Below, one piece after another: positions 21,447-32,424 of a stretch of DNA of 64,000 nucleotides (positions within the stretch are counted from its first letter, which is position 1; each line of letters starts with the position of its first letter). The notes beneath the pieces are model-generated. The model had not been told where the DNA came from and ran no database searches. It was given only the letters and a program-made list of their open reading frames with translations. The position numbers and the translations under genes were made by a program. The stretch is from Hyaloraphidium curvatum (Eukaryota > Monoblepharomycota > Hyaloraphidiomycetes > Hyaloraphidiales > Hyaloraphidiaceae). The stretch spans positions 496,001 through 560,000 of the forward strand of contig JAIVFI010000017.1 of assembly GCA_025558095.1 (NCBI GenBank), given 5' to 3'.

Positions 21447-21677
21447 GTGTTGAGCCCAGTTCGCGCAGCCCGGCCGCGCCCCAAACTGACCTGATTGCTT
21501 CTTCTCTGGTCGCCGTTGCGTTTGCCGTCTGGACTTCGTGGGCGGCGAGCACGCGGCCCCGAGGTCGAGTTTGTGTGCGGCGCAAACCCGGCGGAGCAAA
21601 CTTCCCTCCCGGCGGCGTCGCCTCCGCAGTCTTTCTCTGCCTGAGCCAGGAGGCCCGGGCGCCCAACTACCGCCGAC

Positions 21678-24600
21678 ATGGCACCCAACGGCGTCAACGG
21701 CCATGTTAATGGCCTGCCGAAAGTCGCCGCCGGCACAGTCGCCGGCGTGGAGCGCTACGGGATCGCGGGTGGGTGTCCTGGGACCGGTGGAGCGGGCCAC
21801 GTGCGTGGGCGGGCTGCCGGCTGTCGGGCCCGCTGGGTCGCAATCTCGGCGCGAGCTCTGCGGGGGGCAAGCAATGCCCCGGTGGACCTGTCCCGAGCGG
21901 GCGCGGACATGGGTTGCGATCCGTTGGGCATTGTTTACTCGACCTGCGGGACGCGGGAGGCGACCCTCGGGGGCTGCTCTGGTGATCTGCTGGGCTTTTG
22001 CGCCTCGGCAAGCGATCGGAAATGAGCCGCACAGTCGCCCGCTGCCGCATTTGCCGGCGAACGGGACGCCTGCCATGTTGATCAGACGGCTCCTGTGGAG
22101 CTGGGCCGTTGCCCCTCCTCTACCCCCTCTTCTTGAGCCTAATCTTCCCTTCCCTTGCAGATCTCGGAGCTTGGTTCGAGCAGGAGCTGCAGAAGCGGAT
22201 CATGTTCATCGACGGCGCCATGGGCACCATGATCCAGAAGCACCGCCTGCAGGAGAGCGATTTCCGCGGCGACCGGTTCGTGGACCACCCGAAGGACCTG
22301 AAGGGCAACAACGACCTGCTTTCCATCACGCGACCGGACGTCATCAAGGGCATCCACGCCGCGTACTTTTCCGCGGGCAGCGACATGGTCGAGACCAACA
22401 CCTTCTCGTCCACTTCCATCGCTCAGGCCGACTACAAGCTTGAGCACCTGGCGTACGAGCTGAACTACGCTTCGGCCAAGGTCGCGCGCGAGGCCGCGGA
22501 CGAGGTCTACGCCAAGGACCCCTCCCGCCCGCGGTTCGTCGCCGGCGCCATGGGCCCGACCAACCGGACGGCCTCCATCTCCCCGTCGGTCGAGAACCCC
22601 TCGTACCGCAACGTGTCGTTCGAGGAGCTCGTCGAGGCCTACGCGGAGCAGGCGCGCGGTCTGCTTGACGGCGGCGCGGACTTCCTGCTCGTCGAGACCA
22701 TCTTTGACACGCTCAACGCCAAGGCCGCCCTCTACGCGATCGACCTGCTCTTCACGGAGCAGGGCTACGCAAAGACCCCCGTCATGATTTCGGGCACCAT
22801 CGTGGACAACTCGGGCCGCACGCTGTCGGGCCAGACCGGCGAGGCCTTCGTGTCCTCGGTCATGCACTCGAACCCGACCGCCATCGGGCTCAACTGCGCG
22901 CTCGGCGCCGAGCAGATGCTGCCCTTCATCCAGCGCATCTCCAAGGCCGCGCCCTGCTTCACCATCTGCTACCCGAACGCGGGCCTGCCCAACACGTTCG
23001 GCGAGTACGACCAGGGCCCGGAGCACATGGGCAAGCTGGTGCGCACCTTCGCCGAGCTCGGCCTGCTCAACATCGTCGGCGGCTGCTGCGGCTCCACGCC
23101 GGACCACATCGCCGCGCTGTACGAGTTCTGCAAGTCGTACGCGCCGCGCAAGCGCCCGACCAAGCCGCTCGAGCACGCCCTCGTGGTCTCGGGCCTCGAG
23201 CCCCTCGTGATCCACCCGAGCACGACCGGCTTCGTCAACGTCGGCGAGCGCTGCAACGTCTCGGGCTCGCGCGTGTTCGCCAAGAAGGTGCTCAACGGCG
23301 AGTACGAGGAGGCGCTGGCCATCGCGCGCGCCCAGGTCGAGAACGGCGCCCAGGTCATCGACATCAACATGGACGAGGGTCTGCTCGACGGCAAAGCGGC
23401 CATGACCAAGTTCTGCAACTACATCGCCTCGGAGCCCGAGATCGCCAAGGTGCCGCTCATGATCGACTCGAGCAACTTCGAGGTCGTCCTGGCGGGCCTC
23501 AGGTGCGCGCAGGGCAAGTGCATCGTCAACTCGATCTCGCTCAAGGAGGGCGAGGAGGACTTCATCAAGAAGGCCAAGGTCGTGCACCGCTTCGGCGCCG
23601 CCGTCGTGGTCATGGCTTTCGACGAGGAGGGGCAGGCCACGGACGCGCAGCGCAAGTTCGACATCTGCAAGCGCTCGTACGACATCCTGACCAAGCAGGT
23701 CGGCTTCGCGCCCGAGGAGATCATCTTCGACCCCAACATCCTCACCATCGCGACGGGCATGGAGGAGCACAACAACTACGCGGTTGAGTTCATTGAGGCC
23801 TGCAAGCTGATCAAGGCGCACCTCCCCGGCGCCAAGATCTCGGGCGGCGTCTCCAACCTGTCCTTCTCCTTCCGCGGCAAGACCGTCATCCGCGAGTCGA
23901 TGCACTCTGTGTTTCTCTACCACGCCATCCAGGCGGGCATGGACATGGGCATCGTCAACGCCGGCGCACTGCCCATCTACTCGGACATCCCCGCGGACCT
24001 GCTGCAGCTCTGCGAGGACGCCATCTGGAACCGTGACCCCGAGATCACGGAAAAGATCCTGGCCTACGCCGCGCGGACGGGCGAGAAGAAGGGCGAGGCC
24101 GCTGCGGAGGAGGAGGAGTGGCGCAAGGGCGACGTCGAGTCGAGGCTCTCCCACGCCCTCGTCAAGGGGCTCACCAACTTCATCGTCGAGGACACGGAGG
24201 AGGCCCGGAAGAACTCGGAGCGCTACCCGAGGCCGCTCAACGTCATCGAGGGGCCGCTGATGCAGGGCATGTCGATCGTCGGCGAGCTGTTCGGGACCGG
24301 CAAGATGTTCCTTCCTCAGGTCATCAAGAGCGCTAGGTGCGCATTCTCTGGCTGCTCGCAAACTGTTTTGCGCTGACTATCCAGCACATTCCAGGGTCAT
24401 GAAGAAGGCCGTGGCCCACCTCATCCCGTTCATGGAGCAGGAGCGGCTGGAGAACCTCGCCGCCCGCGGCATCGACGCGAGCTCCGCCGAGTCCGCCGAC
24501 TCGGCCTACAACGGGACCGTCGTTCTGGCCACCGTCAAGGGCGACGTGCACGACATTGGCAAGAACATCGTCGGCGTCGTGCTCGGCTGCAACAACTACA

Positions 24601-26050
24601 AGGTCATCGACATGGGCGTCATGGTGCCGGCGGAAAAGATCCTCGACACGGTGGAGAAGGAAAAGGCCGACATCCTCGGCCTTTCGGGTCTCATCACCCC
24701 GTCGCTCGACGAGATGGTCTTCGTCGCCAAGGAGATGGAGCGCCGCGGCATGAGCGTGCCGCTGCTCATCGGCGGCGCCACCACGAGCAAGATGCACACG
24801 GCCGTCAAGATCGCCCCGCGCTACTCCAAGCCCGCGATCCACGTGCTCGATGCCTCGCGCTCCGTCGTCGTGGTCTCCAGCCTGCTCGACGAGACCAACC
24901 GCGATGACTACATCCAGGACGTCGCGGAGGAGTACGAGGACCTGCGCGACGAGCATTACGAGGGCCTGAAGGAGCGCAAGTACGTGCCGATCGAAAAGGC
25001 CCGTGCCGCTGGCATGCACATCAAGTGGGACGGGTACGCGCCGACCAAGCCCGCTTTCCTCGGCACCAAGCTCTTCAACGACTACCCGCTCGACAAGCTC
25101 GTGGGCCACATCGACTGGAACCCCTTCTTCCAGACCTGGCAGCTCCGCGGCAAGTACCCGAACCGCGGCTACCCCAAGATCTTCAACGATGAGACGGTGG
25201 GCGAGGAGGCCAAGAAGCTCTTTGCCGACGCCCAGCACTGGCTCAAGCAGATCGTGGACAAGAAGCTGCTCAAGACCCGCGGGATCGTCGGCTTCTACCC
25301 CGCCAACGCCGAGGGCGACGACGTCGTGCTCTACGCGCCCGACGACGACGGTGGCCGGACCAAGCAGGTCGGGACCTTCTTCGGCCTGCGGCAGCAGGCG
25401 GAGAAGGAGCCCGACTCGGGCGACCACTACCTCTGCCTCTCGGACTTTGTGGCGCCCAAGGCAACGGGGATCAAGGACTACGTGGGCGCTTTCGCCGTCT
25501 CGGTCGGCCTCGGCGTCGACGAGATCTGCAAGGACTTGGAGAAGGCGCACGACGACTACGCGATCATCATGGTCAAGGCCCTCGCCGACCGGCTGACGGA
25601 GGCCTTTGCCGAGCTGATCCACGAGGAGATCCGCCGCGCGCACTGGGGTTATGCACAGGACGAGCAGCTCACGGTCGAGGAGGAGCTCGCGGTCAAGTAC
25701 CGCGGCATCCGGCCCGCTCCGGGCTACCCTTCGCAACCGGACCACACGGAAAAGCAGTTCATGTGGAAGCTTATGGACATTGAAGCCCAGACGGGCATCG
25801 GCCTGACCGAGTCGCTGGCCATGACGCCCGCCGCGTCGGTTTCCGCGGTCGTCTTTGCCCACCCCGACAGCAAGTACTTTGCCGTCGGCAAGATCGGCCA
25901 GGACCAGGTGCGCTCTGGTGGCTCGCACACTTTTTTTCTTCCTGCTGACATTCTCTTGTTCAGATTACGGACTATGCTTCCCGCAAGGGGATGAAGAAGG
26001 ATGTCGTCGAACGCTGGCTGTCGAGCATCCTCAACTACGAGACGGAGTAA
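21678..26050 (+). CDS. METH: cobalamin-dependent methionine synthase
   Basis: Transfers a methyl group from 5-methyltetrahydrofolate to homocysteine with methylcobalamin as carrier. Four exons keep the frame: 21678-21768 ([15 protein letters not shown]), 22161-24336, 24395-25907 and 25964-26050, about 1288 residues, close to E. coli MetH (1227). The homocysteine domain has [14 protein letters not shown] and zinc cysteines in [10 protein letters not shown] and [11 protein letters not shown]. The folate domain has [23 protein letters not shown] and [11 protein letters not shown]. The B12 domain has [12 protein letters not shown], whose His is the cobalt ligand, and [18 protein letters not shown]. 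The reactivation domain has [15 protein letters not shown]. All four modules are present and intact. Intron 1 is about 390 nt, unusually long here. No B12-independent MetE was seen in the window. Confidence 0.97.
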
Positions 26051-26170
26051 GCGACAGTGGACAACGGATGTCTGCCCTACTTCGCCGTCTTTCGGGCTGC
26101 TGGCTCACTGGTTGAGCTGCTTGTTGGAGCCCGCGACGTCGCGCCGTGGGACGCTCCGCAACTTGGATGT

Positions 26171-26265
26171 GGAGCGGACTCTTCGCGACTCTGAAGAACA
26201 TGGTATTGACCCTCAGGATTGCTTGGTCACTTTTGTACAGACAGATGAGCTGATAGATCGAAGCA
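26171..26265. repeat. degenerate direct repeat, left copy
   Basis: About 95 bp starting GGAGCGGACTCTTCGCGACT and ending near CGAAGCA. It closely resembles 28742-28829 in the same orientation (shared blocks: GCGACTCTG, CATGGTAT, CTCAGGATTG, GAGCTGATAGAT). It lies in the presumed 3' UTR of the methionine synthase gene. The two copies bracket the Zn2Cys6 gene. Confidence 0.7.
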
Positions 26266-26513
26266 ATTATTGCAACCGCACTATGACCAGGTTGCCTGGC
26301 CGAGCATCGTTGCGTTCCCAACTAGGCGATCTTCGCAATGTGCTTGCTTTCCAAACGCCCCTCCACCTGCCTTCTGCCTCCTGGCCGACTATCGGCACTG
26401 GGCAATCTCATCGCCTCGGGGGGCTGTGTTAGGTGAGTTTTCGCGTCCGATCAAAGCCGCCACCAGTTTGTCAAACTTCAACACGCCCGCAGGCCGGTGA
26501 AGGCTCTCTGCCG

Positions 26514-28737
26514 ATGCCGCCACCGGCGGCGTGCCTGAATTGCCACGATTCGAAGAAGCGGTGCCTTCCGGGCGTTTCGGCGGGCTTCGGGGACGCCCGG
26601 TGCCTACGTTGCCTTAGACTCGGACGGCGCTGTGTCTGGCCATCGCCGTTGACCATCCCGGATGGGGGCAACGTGGACGGGAGCGGCAACGCCAGCGTGC
26701 AGCGTCGAAGGGCACCGAAGATTGTCTTCCCTTCCCTCGTGACACTGCCCGGCCTCGGCAAGTCAAATGACCCCGTTCGGACATTTGGCGCCACAAAGAA
26801 TACCGGCATCCCGTTCTCCCCAACCGGCTCGGTCCCCTCAGTGGTCGCCCGCGGCCCTCCCGTGACCTCGATGCCCCCGGCCGACGTCGTTCTCGCCGCC
26901 GTCGCCGGTTTCCTCGACACAGAGCACCTCTCGCTACACTACGTGAATCGCGCCGTCTTTGAAGCCGCGTTCACAGCATCCTCGGGCTCTCCGTCGCCCG
27001 AGATCCGGGCCGTGGCTATTCAGCTATATGGGGGCCCACCTCGGGCTCTACTCTACGCCATTGCTTCCGCGGGGATGCGGCGTGCGATGGTTCCGGGACT
27101 GGAGGACATGGTTCGGTGGCGGTTTGCCCGGGAGTGTGCCGTCATGGCGAAGGATCTGCTTCTGGCTGGGTACTATGCCCACTTGTCTGGAGGCTCTGGC
27201 GCTGGACCGGCCCGCACCCCCGTCTCGGAGATTGAGGCGCTGCAAACGCTTGGAGCTCTCAATTATGGGACGTATTTCTCGGGCTACTCGACAGCTGTCC
27301 GGTTACCGCTGCAGGAACGGATAAACGAGCTGTGCCTCAGCCTTTGTTTTGACTCTTCCGGTGCTCCCCGCTTTGGTCGTTTGCCGCCACGCGATTGCGC
27401 CGAATGGCTGAAAAGGGAAATCATCCAGCGCAACGCCATCGTGGTTTCTTGGGCAGGAGCAGATTGGTCATATTATATTTTCACGCCGATTCCCACGGAT
27501 TGGTTTTCGAAGCCGTTTTCTTTGCCCGCCGCGGACTTCTTTTTTGATGATCCAAATCCCATAGCGGCGTTCAATGCGCTGTACGGTGGACTGGCACCCC
27601 ACCGCTCCGTTGTCTTGGACTTTTCCCCGTTACTCCAACCGGACCCGGACTTCGCCCAAATCTCGGTCGCCGTGACTCTCGCCATCTCCTCGGTCTTCAA
27701 CGGGCAAGCGAGTGTCAAGGCACTCATGGCACTCAACGGCGCTGTGCGGGTCCACCGCTGCTTCATGCAGAATCTGGCCGTGCAGAGCGGTATTGACGTG
27801 ACTCGGATCGCGGCTTCGGACCCCGCGGACGACGACCCCATGGAGGCGCGGTACAGACGCTTATCAGCTGTATTCGACCACGTGATCTCTACGACCTACG
27901 CGGCGATGCCGCCGGGGATCGGTGCGGCCCTTATGGAAGGCGACCCGCGACCGTTGATCCGGTCTAGGATGTTCCCAGACGCGCGGCAAGCACACGTGGT
28001 GTTGGGATACATCCTCGCGCTCCGATCTACCGTGATTGAACATTGGGTATCTCCAGCTCCCCGGATCGATCCGAGTTTCTTTACCTCCCCCGCGCTTGCC
28101 CGGATCCTCGCAGAGGGCGTCACTATAATCGCCACCGCCACCGCGCAGCTTGACATTGATCCCCCGGGACCGACGTACTCGCATCTCGTGGCCTTTTATG
28201 CGGTGCTTAAGGCCGGGATGCTGGCCATTTCGGTGACCAGTTTGTTGAGGGAGTTGGGCGGGGTGGATGCGATTCATGTGACGGCGATACAGGCTGCGGA
28301 AGAGGATGCGTTGGGGGCTCTACGGTACCTCGAGGCATGCTGTGAAGTTGGATCGCCTCCAATCCGTATGTTTTCGTGTCTCGTTGGTGCCCGTCGCTTG
28401 AAATGGCCAATTGATTGTTCCTTCAGTCATGCTCAGTCTGCGGAGCTACCAAAGGGCCCTGGAACTCAACGACATCCGCCAACCCGCCAGCAACCTTTCA
28501 TCCTCCTTCACCCCGACCCCGGCTTACTCGCCCCCGCGCATCTACTCAGCCGGACAGCATGAGCCGTTCCTTCCCCGCACCCGGACCGACGGTTCGTCCT
28601 ACGGTGGCTCACCGCTGTCGTCCTACGGATCGGTAGCAGGCGGGAAGCAAAGTGAGGTGATAGGCAAGGGTGTGTTTGATGTGGATTCTGTGATTGGGGC
28701 TGTGGCCACGGCGGGGTACGGGTTGGATGGTTCCTGA
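26514..28737 (+). CDS. Zn2Cys6 fungal-type transcription regulator
   Basis: Binuclear zinc cluster near the N-terminus: CLNCHDSKKRC, then CLRCLRLGRRC after 12 residues, i.e. C-x2-C-x6-C-x12-C-x2-C-x6-C. Start MPPPAACLNC at 26514; an upstream frame from 26433 lacks clear support. The middle (EIRAVAIQLYGGPPRALLYAI, MVRWRFARECAVMAKDLLLAG) resembles the fungal-specific TF middle region. An intron (about 28366-28428, GTATGT to TTCAG) joins SPPI to MLSLRSYQRALELND. It ends VATAGYGLDGS. About 720 residues, usual size. Target genes are unknown; lying next to the methionine synthase gene is suggestive at most. A degenerate direct repeat brackets the gene. Confidence 0.85.
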
Positions 28738-28741
28738 AGAT

Positions 28742-28829
28742 GGAACGGACTTTCTGCGACTCTGGAGAGCATGGTATCGGCACTCAGGATTGGTTCTACA
28801 GACATGTGAGCTGATAGATAACGAAAGCA
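28742..28829. repeat. degenerate direct repeat, right copy
   Basis: About 88 bp similar to 26171-26265, with a small gap (TGGTTCTACAGACATG against TGCTTGGTCACTTTTGTACAGACAG, quoted as parts only). It starts a few bases after the stop of the Zn2Cys6 gene. Confidence 0.7.
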
Positions 28830-28848
28830 GATAGCACAAATTGTCCGA

Positions 28849-30323
28849 TCAGAAGAGACATTCACTCCACGCCTCGCCGTCGATGCTCCCGTCCGGTGCC
28901 TTCCGCAGCCCGCGAATCTCGGACGGTGCACCAGCTCCTTCCTTGCCGACCTCGACGACGCTGTGAAGGTGGATCCGGAGGTCGACCTTGATCGCCCTTT
29001 TGTCGTCAGGCCCGACGTGGATCCAGGGAGAGGCGGGATCCATGATCGTGGCAAAGGCGTCGGAAAGAAGCTCTTGGAAAAAGAACCGGCCAGACGTGCC
29101 CAACTGCAGCAAGAGAACGTAGGATGTACGGTTCCAAGGGCCAACCGCTTGTTGAGAAGCAACGGGCCGGAGGGAGAACGCGAGGCGCGCATGGTGCACT
29201 CGAGTGTCCACGATCACCGGTCCTGACCTCACGGAGCCCGACCCGTAGATGAAGCTGTCGATCCGAAGCTTGACGGGGCCGGCGAAGAACGTGGCGGAGG
29301 GCAGCTGGACGCGCCAAAGAGGATCTTGCCTTTCCGCGTCGGTAGGGGCAACAAGGGCGTTCGGGAGGGAGATCGTGAGCTGCTGGTAGGCGCAGCATCC
29401 ATTGCCCGAATCGAGAGGAGGCAAGAGCGCTTTGAGGAGCCCGTGGTGATAGGAAACGAGGGAAAGGTGGGCAGCGAGGTCCTTGCGCTTCACCTGGTCG
29501 GCGATGTGCGTGAGCTGCGCAACGTTGTTCCCGAGAGGGGAACGAACCTTGCACGAGCATCCCGGTTCCGAGCACGAGATCATGCGGTGGTCGCAGGAGC
29601 TCGCGTGATCTTGAAGCGCGTCACGGGGAACGAGCTGGTCGCATCCATCGTTGCCGCAGGAGACGGGAACCTTCGGGCACACTCCCTGGTGATCCTGAAC
29701 GGCATGGGAAGCAGGTCAACCACAATATTGTGAAGGAAAGCAAGATCGATCACCTCCATCAAGGCGGGCGGCTTGATGACGGCGCCACAGTCGGAGCACT
29801 TGGCCTTGGTGCACGTATCCCAGTGAGCGGTGAGATCTGCGACATCTCCGATCCACGGACACTCCAGAGGGCACGGTGTCGACAGGTTGAGCAGGGTACG
29901 AAAGGCGAAAGCGTTCGTCTGCAACTTGACGAGATCGCGCGGTGCGAAAGGCCTGACGCATTGCGGACAGGTTGCCTTTCCGCCATGCGCATTCTTCCGT
30001 ACTTCTTCGATGCAAGCGAGGCAGTAGACGTGGGCGCACGGCAGCAGAATCGGCTCGCGGTGCGGGAAGGCGATCCCGAGGCAGACCGCGCACTCCCACA
30101 CCTTCCTGGCCCTTTCGGCGAATTGTTCATTGGCCGCGACGCGTCCCTCCTCTTCGACCTCCTGTTGCGCTTCGTTCCCGATTCCAGTGGAGCTCAACTT
30201 CCGCTTCGCACACGCTCCGGTCAGACCGCGCTCCGCCGACTGTCCGAGTCCGAGCAATCCAGACTCTTCGCGGTTTGGAATGGAGTCCACCCCGCCATCT
30301 TCGGAAGAAAGCGCAGCGCCCAT
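28849..30323 (-). CDS. RING finger, TRAF-like E3 ubiquitin ligase (paralog A)
   Basis: Likely E3 ligase. Start MGAALSSEDGGVDS. The RING finger reads CAVCLGIAFPHREPILLPC, then HVYCLACIEEV and CPQC (C3HC4). Cys/His-rich TRAF-type repeats follow: CPLECPWIGDVADLTAHWDTC and KCSDCGAVIKPP. An intron (about 29753-29694) joins PPALME to DHQGVCPKVPVSCG. The second exon continues with CDQLVPRDALQDHASSC and CSEPGC. A C-terminal domain of about 200 residues (QQLTISLPNALVAP, FFAGPVKLRIDSFI, ASPWIHVG) ends WSECLF. The N-terminal architecture matches TRAF-like ligases; the last domain is not recognised by name. Tandem partner of paralog B, 166 bp apart, same strand, same intron position. Confidence 0.8.
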
Positions 30324-30489
30324 GAGCGCGCGCGGGAAGTGCGGCGAAAGGGAAAGTTGGTGTGAAGATCGGTGACGGGTCCGATCGCGAAACATCAAAC
30401 AGAGCCAAGGAAAAATGAGCTATGTTCATCGAAGGCTACAATCTAGGACAGACCCGTATCACTTGAAGCTCTTGCCGGCTTAGACTAGA

Positions 30490-32095
30490 TTAGAAAGGAC
30501 ACTCGCTCCACCGTTCGCCGTCGATGAAGCCATTGGCATCCTTTCCAAGCGCACTGTACTGAGCGGGTGATTCCGATCCTTCCTTGCCGACTTCGACGAC
30601 CTTGTGCAGGTAACAGCGGAAATCGATCTTGATCACCCTTTGTCCATCCTCCGTGTGGATCCAAGGCGAGCTGGGATTGTTCAGCACCGCACATGCGTTG
30701 GAGGGGAGCTTCTGAACGGGAGACGTAGTGCTCCGGCCGGCCAGAAGAGCATAGGTCGTGAAGTTCCAGCCAGAAGCACGATTGTCCGAACGCACCATTC
30801 TGAAGGAGAATGCAAGTCTGACGTGATGAAGTCGGGCGTCCGTGGCCAGTCCAAGCATAGCATGAAGGCAGTTGTCCGACAAGACTTTTATAGACACGCG
30901 AAACCTTAGGGGACCAGCAAAGACATTGACGGTAGATATCGTAAAGCGCCATGAGGGATCCTGCTTCTGTGCATCTGTACGGGCCGGAACCTTTGCCGGA
31001 AGCAAAATAATAAGCTGCTGATACGTCCAAGAGCAGTTGCCCGATGATAGAGGCGGAAGAATCTCTTTCAGACGGCGATTGTGCAGAGTAAAGTCGCTCA
31101 AGTGCGCGTCCAGGTCCATCCGCTTGACCTATCGCTTCAAAGTAAGCCAGCGCCATCACAATGGGCCATGACGGACGGGAGGTAAACGCGCAAGGACGGA
31201 TCCTGCTTCTGCGCATCCGTGGGCGGCACCAGGTCGTCCGGGAGAAAGATCGTGGCCCGCTGGTACGTGCTGCAACAGTTGCCGGACTCGAGCGGAGGGA
31301 AAAGCGCCTTGATCTGGGTGTAGTGGAGCTGGTAGTTGTCTCGGTGACGGGAAAGATCCTTGCGCTTCACCTGCGACGCTCGCGATAAGCTACCTTCCAT
31401 CGACTCTTTCCGAGAGCAACACACTTTCTCAATGCATCCTGGCTCGGAACAGGAAACCATGCCGTGGGGGCAGGTCTCAAGATGACCTTGAAAGGTCTCT
31501 CGCGGGACACGCTGGCCACACCCTTCGTTGCTGCACGGCACGGGGACCTTGGGGCAGACTTCGACATGGTCCTACGCAGCAGCGTTAATGAGCATTGTCG
31601 GCAGTGGATGCCCAGCGAACAGAATCTGACCTTCTTGGTGGCGGGAGGCTTGAACACATCGCCGCAGCCTTCGCACTTTGCATTCACGCACGAATCCCAG
31701 TGGCTTGAGAGGTCTCCGACGTCTCCAATCCAAGCGCATTCGAGGGGGCACGGCACCGAAAGGTTGAGCAGCACCCGATACGACAGCGCCTGACTCTTCA
31801 ACGGAACCAGATCGCCAACGCCGAACGCCTTCGAACACGACGGGCACGCAGAAGCTCCTTGCTCCGCTCTTTTGTGCACTTCCTCGATGCAGGGACGGCA
31901 GAAAACGTGCGTGCACGGGAGAACGGTCGGGTCGCGGTGCGGAAAGGCGATCCCGAGGCACATCGCGCACTCCCACTGCTTTCGCGCCTTTTCGACGAAG
32001 CTCGCGTTTGCCGCGTTGCGCCGCTCCTGCTCGAGCCGCTCGCGCTCCTCTTCGGCCTTTTCCGCCGCGGTCTTCTTCCGCTTCGAGCCGGCCAT
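30490..32095 (-). CDS. RING finger, TRAF-like E3 ubiquitin ligase (paralog B) with internal duplication
   Basis: Same architecture as paralog A. Start MAGSKRKKTAAEKAEEE. RING: CAMCLGIAFPHRDPTVLPC, HVFCRPCIEEV, CPSC. TRAF-type repeats: CPLECAWIGDVGDL, KCEGCGDVFKPP. An intron near 31630-31565 matches that of paralog A. The linker module starting QVKR-DL occurs twice: KDLSRHRDNYQLHYTQIK...QDPSLR (about 31187-31388), then MDLDAHLSDFTLHNRRLK...QDPSWR (about 30940-31128). Between them the first copy runs into a TGA (GAGLL stop at 31137). A 59-nt GT-AG intron at 31129-31187 would skip the stop and keep the frame; otherwise the gene is broken. It ends WSECPF. Whether it makes full-length protein is open. 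Confidence 0.65.
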
Positions 32096-32424
32096 CGGTG
32101 CGGCCGCCGACGCGACGCGACGCGCGCGCCCCGAAGGGGCGGCCGACGCGCTAGGTAGTGAAAAGAGCCGTTTCCGACGGCGGCGTCGAGTATCTGCCCG
32201 CCGCAGGGGTCGGGGTGCGGTTTGCGCAGGACCGCGTGTCAGACGCAACAGGTTGCACCAACTGCGCTAGGGACTCGCTCACGACCACCGGCTACAGGAC
32301 GCAAAATCGTCAGAAAGAAAGAAAAGCAGACTGCAATTGACCGACTGTTGTACACGCGGATTGAACTGACCGTCATCCTTAACCAGCTTCCACATCCGAG
32401 CACAACCGACCCAACCTCCACACC
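32096..32424. other. intergenic region
   Basis: 329 bp between the start of RING-TRAF paralog B and the end of the WW-domain gene, both on the minus strand. It should hold the promoter of paralog B. Nothing else was recognised. Confidence 0.35.

Noticed and set aside
22139-24361. Antisense open frame of about 740 codons opposite methionine synthase
   Set aside because: It mirrors the GC-rich codon usage of the sense gene, has a repetitive Leu/Val/Asp/Arg composition and no motif. The sense frame is a certain enzyme.
24333-25928. Antisense open frame of 531 codons opposite the end of methionine synthase
   Set aside because: Same artefact as above: low-complexity composition opposite a conserved coding exon.
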